Origin: Candidatus Methanomethylophilaceae archaeon
GTDB lineage: Archaea > Thermoplasmatota > Thermoplasmata > Methanomassiliicoccales > Methanomethylophilaceae
NCBI GenBank assembly: GCA_011620825.1
Contig: WOYN01000089.1
Span: 1-18,102 of the forward strand
Length of the DNA stretch: 18,102 bases
Direction: 5' to 3'
Both the position numbers and the translations under genes were made by a program. Positions 15,707 through 18,102 of this stretch are shown here, piece by piece; position 1 is the first letter of the stretch; the number at the start of each line of letters is the position of its first letter. The notes below the pieces were generated by a model that was not told the origin of the DNA, ran no database searches, and worked only from the letters and a program-made list of their open reading frames with translations.

Positions 15707-15905
15707 AACGGCACTGCAAATGAGCGCATTCGGCATTCGAATTCAATATATGGATGCTGCATCAGGGTGATATCGGAGAGGAGCGTTCTTACGGCATCCT
15801 GCTATTTGCGACGGACGTTGTTTTCAAAGCCATGGGATGCAAATGGGCCCCGCCGACATCCGATGGATCCATGTCGACCGCATATCGAAAGGGGAATTCG
15901 ATCGA
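15707..15905. other. Intergenic stretch without a supported gene
   Basis: A 61-codon frame (15754-15939) crosses it, but it runs through the A/T-rich stretch and into the 3' end of the tRNA gene on the other strand, has no recognisable similarity and no fitting promoter distance. I see no RNA fold or repeat that I can support. Confidence 0.4.
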
Positions 15906-15933
15906 GAAAAATTTTTCAAAATGGGATAAAAGA
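15906..15933 (-). terminator. T-rich termination region downstream of initiator tRNA
   Basis: On the minus strand, directly after the encoded CCA, come CTTTTATCCC, ATTTTG, AAAAA and TTTTTC: several T-runs of four and five. Archaeal polymerase commonly stops at such tracts, so this is a plausible end of the tRNA transcript. Confidence 0.5.
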
Positions 15934-16011
15934 TGGTAGCGAGGGATCGATTTGAACGATCGGTCTCCGGGTTATGAGCCCGACGGGATATCCTGGCTAC
16001 CCTACCTCGCT
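15934..16011 (-). tRNA. Initiator tRNA-Met (anticodon CAT) with encoded CCA
   Basis: Full cloverleaf on the minus strand: acceptor AGCGAGG pairs with CCTCGCT, followed by A73 and an encoded CCA (15934-15936). The anticodon arm TCGGG-CTCATAA-CCCGG has loop CTCATAA with anticodon CAT. The T arm is GATCG-TTCAAAT-CGATC. Two features mark it as initiator and not elongator Met or Ile2: three consecutive G-C pairs next to the anticodon loop, and an A1-T72 pair at the acceptor end, as in archaeal initiators. No intron is seen; length is 75 nt without CCA. It stands alone, not in an rRNA or tRNA cluster. Confidence 0.95.
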
Positions 16012-16033
16012 ATACGTCGCTCTATCAGTACTC

Positions 16034-16043
16034 TGTATTTATC
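16034..16043 (-). promoter_or_regulatory. TATA-like box of the initiator tRNA
   Basis: The minus strand reads GATAAATACA, centred 27 nt upstream of the mature 5' end at 16011, so transcription could begin at or next to the first base of the tRNA. Confidence 0.5.
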
Positions 16044-16076
16044 TTTTATGATGTAAACAGCCATTAATTGAATTCT

Positions 16077-16409
16077 TCATAGGAATTTCTTCAAGAACAT
16101 GAGGTCCTGTAGGTTGCCTTTTATCTTGATTTTCTTGGTGATGTAAGCCTTCATAGGTCTAAGTTCTCCGTCGATCATCGCCTGAAGGTTCTCAGGGGTT
16201 GAGATCACGATAATATCGGAATTATCCATTGCCTCGGCCTTGAAGCCGGTGATCCTAGAGTTCTGCAGCTTCATGCTGTAAGACTCTTTTCCGAGGTCTA
16301 TCATGAAGGTCTTGTCGAGATGTGCCAATTCCTTCCGTAGCTTTTCATCATCATCGCTCTTTTTGTTGAATTTGTCCACTAGGTCCTGTATCTGTTCCAT
16401 TAAGGTCAT
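16077..16409 (-). CDS. Small SCP2 (sterol carrier) domain-like protein
   Basis: 110 residues. Residues 1-30 are a charged helix (EQIQDLVDKFNKKSDDDEKLRKEL); the rest has the SCP2-like order: a strand pair with FMIDLGKESYSMKLQ, then DIIVISTPENLQAMIDGE and the ending KAYITKKIKIKGNLQDLMFLKKF, which is the typical C-terminal signature. SCP2-fold proteins bind lipid-like ligands; in archaea the ligand is unknown. ATG 16409 is preceded by GGTGA at 5-6 nt and lies 4 nt after the rnhB stop, so it is probably translated from the rnhB transcript. A second ATG at 16400 is possible. Confidence 0.78.
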   Translation of the reverse strand: MTLMEQIQDLVDKFNKKSDDDEKLRKELAHLDKTFMIDLGKESYSMKLQNSRITGFKAEAMDNSDIIVISTPENLQAMIDGELRPMKAYITKKIKIKGNLQDLMFLKKFL

Positions 16410-16413
16410 ATGT

Positions 16414-17070
16414 TCACCAATCGCTGATCTTGGTGTTCGCCGCGAGGGACGTCAAGCGTCTGACGGGCTCCCAGGAACACCTAGTATATGCTGGGGCACG
16501 TCCCTTTTCTTTTATCCATCTTTCTATAAAATCCATCGTGATGCGGTCGCTGGGATAGCCGCTCCCTATGTTTATGCCGAACTCTTTCGATATCTCCGTT
16601 ATGCGACGGTCTCTCGTAACCTTCGCTACGATCGAGGCCGCCGAAACAACAGGATACCTGTCGTCCGCCTTGTGTTCGGCAACGACTCTGCAAACTCCGC
16701 CGCATTTCGCACGCATAGATTCGGAGAAGTTCCTTTCGTTAACGTCCGGGCAGTCTGCATAAAGAGTTCCGGCCGATAGTCCATTGAATGCTTCTGCAAA
16801 CATATTGAGCTCTATTTCGTTCAGGGAAATATGATCTCTCTGTCTGTCTATTTCCGCTGCGGAAACTTCGATTACATGAGTATCATAGCTCTCTACAAGC
16901 TCGGCGTATATGGTCTCTCTTTTCCTGGGAGTAAGCTTTTTAGAATCTTTCACTCCGAGGGACATCAGGCCCTTGTCGTCATCTGTTCGTACGATGCCTA
17001 CCACGAGCGGGCCCATTACCGAACCTCTGCCTGCCTCATCGATGCCACAATATACCACCGGATCACCCAT
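16414..17070 (-). CDS. rnhB: Ribonuclease HII
   Basis: 218 residues, the usual size for archaeal RNase HII. The DEDD active site is visible: D11-E12 in GIDEAGRGSVMGP, D106 in LYADCPD, and D154 in SAASIVAKVTRDRR. DSKKLTPRKRE and GSGYPSDRITMDFI are also characteristic. It cuts RNA in RNA-DNA hybrids, removing Okazaki primers and single ribonucleotides from DNA. ATG 17070 lies 26 nt from a TATA-like box, so it is probably leaderless. It heads a two-gene unit with the SCP2-like protein and is divergent from mptA. Confidence 0.95.
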   Translation of the reverse strand: MGDPVVYCGIDEAGRGSVMGPLVVGIVRTDDDKGLMSLGVKDSKKLTPRKRETIYAELVESYDTHVIEVSAAEIDRQRDHISLNEIELNMFAEAFNGLSAGTLYADCPDVNERNFSESMRAKCGGVCRVVAEHKADDRYPVVSAASIVAKVTRDRRITEISKEFGINIGSGYPSDRITMDFIERWIKEKGRAPAYTRCSWEPVRRLTSLAANTKISDW

Positions 17071-17089
17071 GTACCAGAAAAAAAGTAAC

Positions 17090-17102
17090 CATATATATTT
17101 TA
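17090..17102. promoter_or_regulatory. Shared TATA-like box between rnhB and mptA
   Basis: CATATATATTTTA is the only A/T tract with TATA character in the 59-nt gap. Its centre is 26 nt from the rnhB ATG on minus and 34 nt from the mptA ATG on plus, suggesting a leaderless rnhB mRNA and an mptA leader of about 8 nt. Confidence 0.55.
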
Positions 17103-17129
17103 AGTCGAGTCGTGCCTACAGAGCAGAAC

Positions 17130-18014
17130 ATGAATTTAAAGTGTGATGTTCAGTACGGAAAGGCCGACACGGGCTTCAGACTGACCCGAGTCGGTGTCAC
17201 CGGTGTCAGAAAACCCATAATCGTGAAAAGGAAAGGGGTCAATAACGAGCTCAACAGGGCCCTGAACTGCAGCATCGATATTTTCGTAGACCTTCCCGCG
17301 GAGCAGAAGGGTTCGCACATGTCACGCAATGTGGCAGTTCTAACAGATGTTGTTCTCGAAAGCATATCCAAACCGGTGGTCGGCCTGGAGGTCGTGGCCG
17401 CCGATATGTGCGAAAGGCTCCTGGTGCACCATGAGTACGCCAAGGTCGCAGGAGTTTACATCACCACGGATTACTTCAAGCCCAGCATGACGCCTAACGG
17501 AAGAGAGACCTATGAAGTCTACAAACTGATCGCAAAGGCTACCGCCATCCGCGACGAAGGTGTTCGCAAGACGATCGGCGCCGAAGTCATCGGTATGACG
17601 GCATGTCCGTGTGCCCAGCAGACCGTTAGGGAGATAATGGAATGCGACGGAGTAATGCCGGTAATTTCGCACAACCAGAGAAATATCTGCACGGTTACCG
17701 TCACCACCGGCGAGGACCAAGAGGTCGAGGCCGATACGCTGATAGATCTGGTCGAAGCATCGTTCTCTTCGCCGACTTACGAACTTCTGAAAAGAGAGGA
17801 CGAGGGGAGAGTTGTGATAAACGCGCACAAGAATCCCAAGTTCGTCGAGGATGTCGTGAGAGAAGTGCTCAAAAGGATGGTCGATAAATTTCCGGGCCTT
17901 CCCGACGACACGGACATCATGGTCAGGAGCGAATCAGAAGAATCGATACACAAGCACAATGCTTTCGCCCAGAGGGAAGCCACATTGGGTGAGTTGAAAG
18001 AAGAGGCCGAGTGA
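17130..18014 (+). CDS. mptA: GTP cyclohydrolase MptA (FolE2 family)
   Basis: 294 residues. FolE2/MptA landmarks: VGVTGVRKPI near the start, VDLPAEQKGSHMSRN, VTACPCAQQ-like MTACPCAQQTVRE holding the metal-ligand cysteine, SHNQRN, and the C-terminal ESIHKHNAFAQREATLGEL. The archaeal enzyme uses Fe(II) to convert GTP to 7,8-dihydroneopterin 2',3'-cyclic phosphate, the first step toward tetrahydromethanopterin, the C1 carrier of methanogens. GTG 17112 would add six residues, but ATG 17130 fits the TATA-like box better. Its stop is one base from the stop of the convergent partial gene. MptB is not in the window. Confidence 0.93.
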   Translation: MNLKCDVQYGKADTGFRLTRVGVTGVRKPIIVKRKGVNNELNRALNCSIDIFVDLPAEQKGSHMSRNVAVLTDVVLESISKPVVGLEVVAADMCERLLVHHEYAKVAGVYITTDYFKPSMTPNGRETYEVYKLIAKATAIRDEGVRKTIGAEVIGMTACPCAQQTVREIMECDGVMPVISHNQRNICTVTVTTGEDQEVEADTLIDLVEASFSSPTYELLKREDEGRVVINAHKNPKFVEDVVREVLKRMVDKFPGLPDDTDIMVRSESEESIHKHNAFAQREATLGELKEEAE

Positions 18015-18015
18015 A

Positions 18016-18102
18016 TCACTCGGCCGGTTCTTCTATCGGTTCAAGCTTCTTTTCCAGTATCGAGATGTCGGATACGAATATGCCTTCCGGCAACTCCAGG
18101 TC
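18016..18102 (-). CDS. C-terminal 28 residues of an unidentified protein, cut by window end
   Basis: An open minus-strand frame enters from the right edge and ends in TGA at 18016-18018. It encodes an acidic tail with LPEGIFVSDISILEKKLEPI. Codon use and charge resemble the neighbouring genes and the convergent arrangement with mptA is tight, so it is probably real, but it is too short to name. Confidence 0.5.
   Translation of the reverse strand, partial: DLELPEGIFVSDISILEKKLEPIEEPAE

Noticed and set aside
15754..15939. 61-codon open frame after the TPR gene
   Set aside because: Ends inside the tRNA gene, crosses the A/T-rich terminator tract, has no recognisable similarity, and the nearby TATA-like sequence would start transcription after its ATG.
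15934..16011. Elongator tRNA-Met or tRNA-Ile2 reading of the CAT anticodon tRNA
   Set aside because: The A1-T72 pair and three G-C pairs beside the anticodon loop mark an archaeal initiator.
1..18102. CRISPR array, insertion sequence, integrase or attachment site
   Set aside because: I saw no regularly spaced direct repeats, no transposase or integrase features, and no duplicated tRNA 3' end that would suggest an insertion at the tRNA.

Overview
The window is a densely packed, mostly housekeeping stretch of an archaeal chromosome. Archaeal markers are isopentenyl phosphate kinase with type 2 IPP isomerase and a GGPP-synthase-like enzyme, a nascent polypeptide-associated complex (NAC) protein, the methanopterin-type GTP cyclohydrolase MptA, an archaeal-type initiator tRNA, and TATA-like boxes about 26 nt before starts with little or no leader. 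HypC (NiFe-hydrogenase maturation) and MptA fit a methanogen. All 20 intact or partial genes stop with TGA (17) or TAA (3) and none with TAG, which fits a pyrrolysine-using lineage. My best guess is Methanomassiliicoccales (Thermoplasmata), but this is inferred from protein character and not proven.

Layout. At 1-829 is the 3' part of a radical SAM gene (amrS-like), overlapping tail-to-tail a membrane aspartic prepilin peptidase (822-1724, minus). The peptidase diverges from an MscS-type channel with an N-terminal secreted domain (1717-3414), the two sharing a palindromic TATA-like box. At 3451-6262 (minus) is an isoprenoid operon, ipk - fni - prenyl synthase, with ATGA start/stop overlaps. 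At 6466-7269 lies a decayed remnant of a HerA/DUF853-type ATPase. At 7316-7907 (minus) are NAC and hypC, then a long alanyl-tRNA editing protein (7933-9132, minus) divergent from an Lrp/AsnC regulator. A bacterial-type aspartyl-tRNA synthetase (9730-11550) ends flush against the gatC-gatA-gatB operon (minus, 11551-14482). Then come a cysteine-rich DUF2284 protein (minus), a TPR protein (plus), the initiator tRNA-Met (minus), an SCP2-like protein and RNase HII (minus), MptA (plus), and the last 28 codons of an unidentified minus-strand gene.

How the genes work together. The isoprenoid operon carries isopentenyl phosphate to the C20 precursor of archaeal lipids by the alternative mevalonate route. 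AspRS and GatCAB together look like the indirect route to Asn-tRNA(Asn): AspRS carries the His31 associated with relaxed tRNA choice, and GatCAB would amidate the mischarged tRNA. I found no CRISPR array, integrase, insertion sequence or obvious novel defence system. The least ordinary items are the helicase pseudogene, the bacterial-type AspRS beside GatCAB, a GatA that departs from the amidase signature, and the symmetric divergent promoter at 1703-1712.
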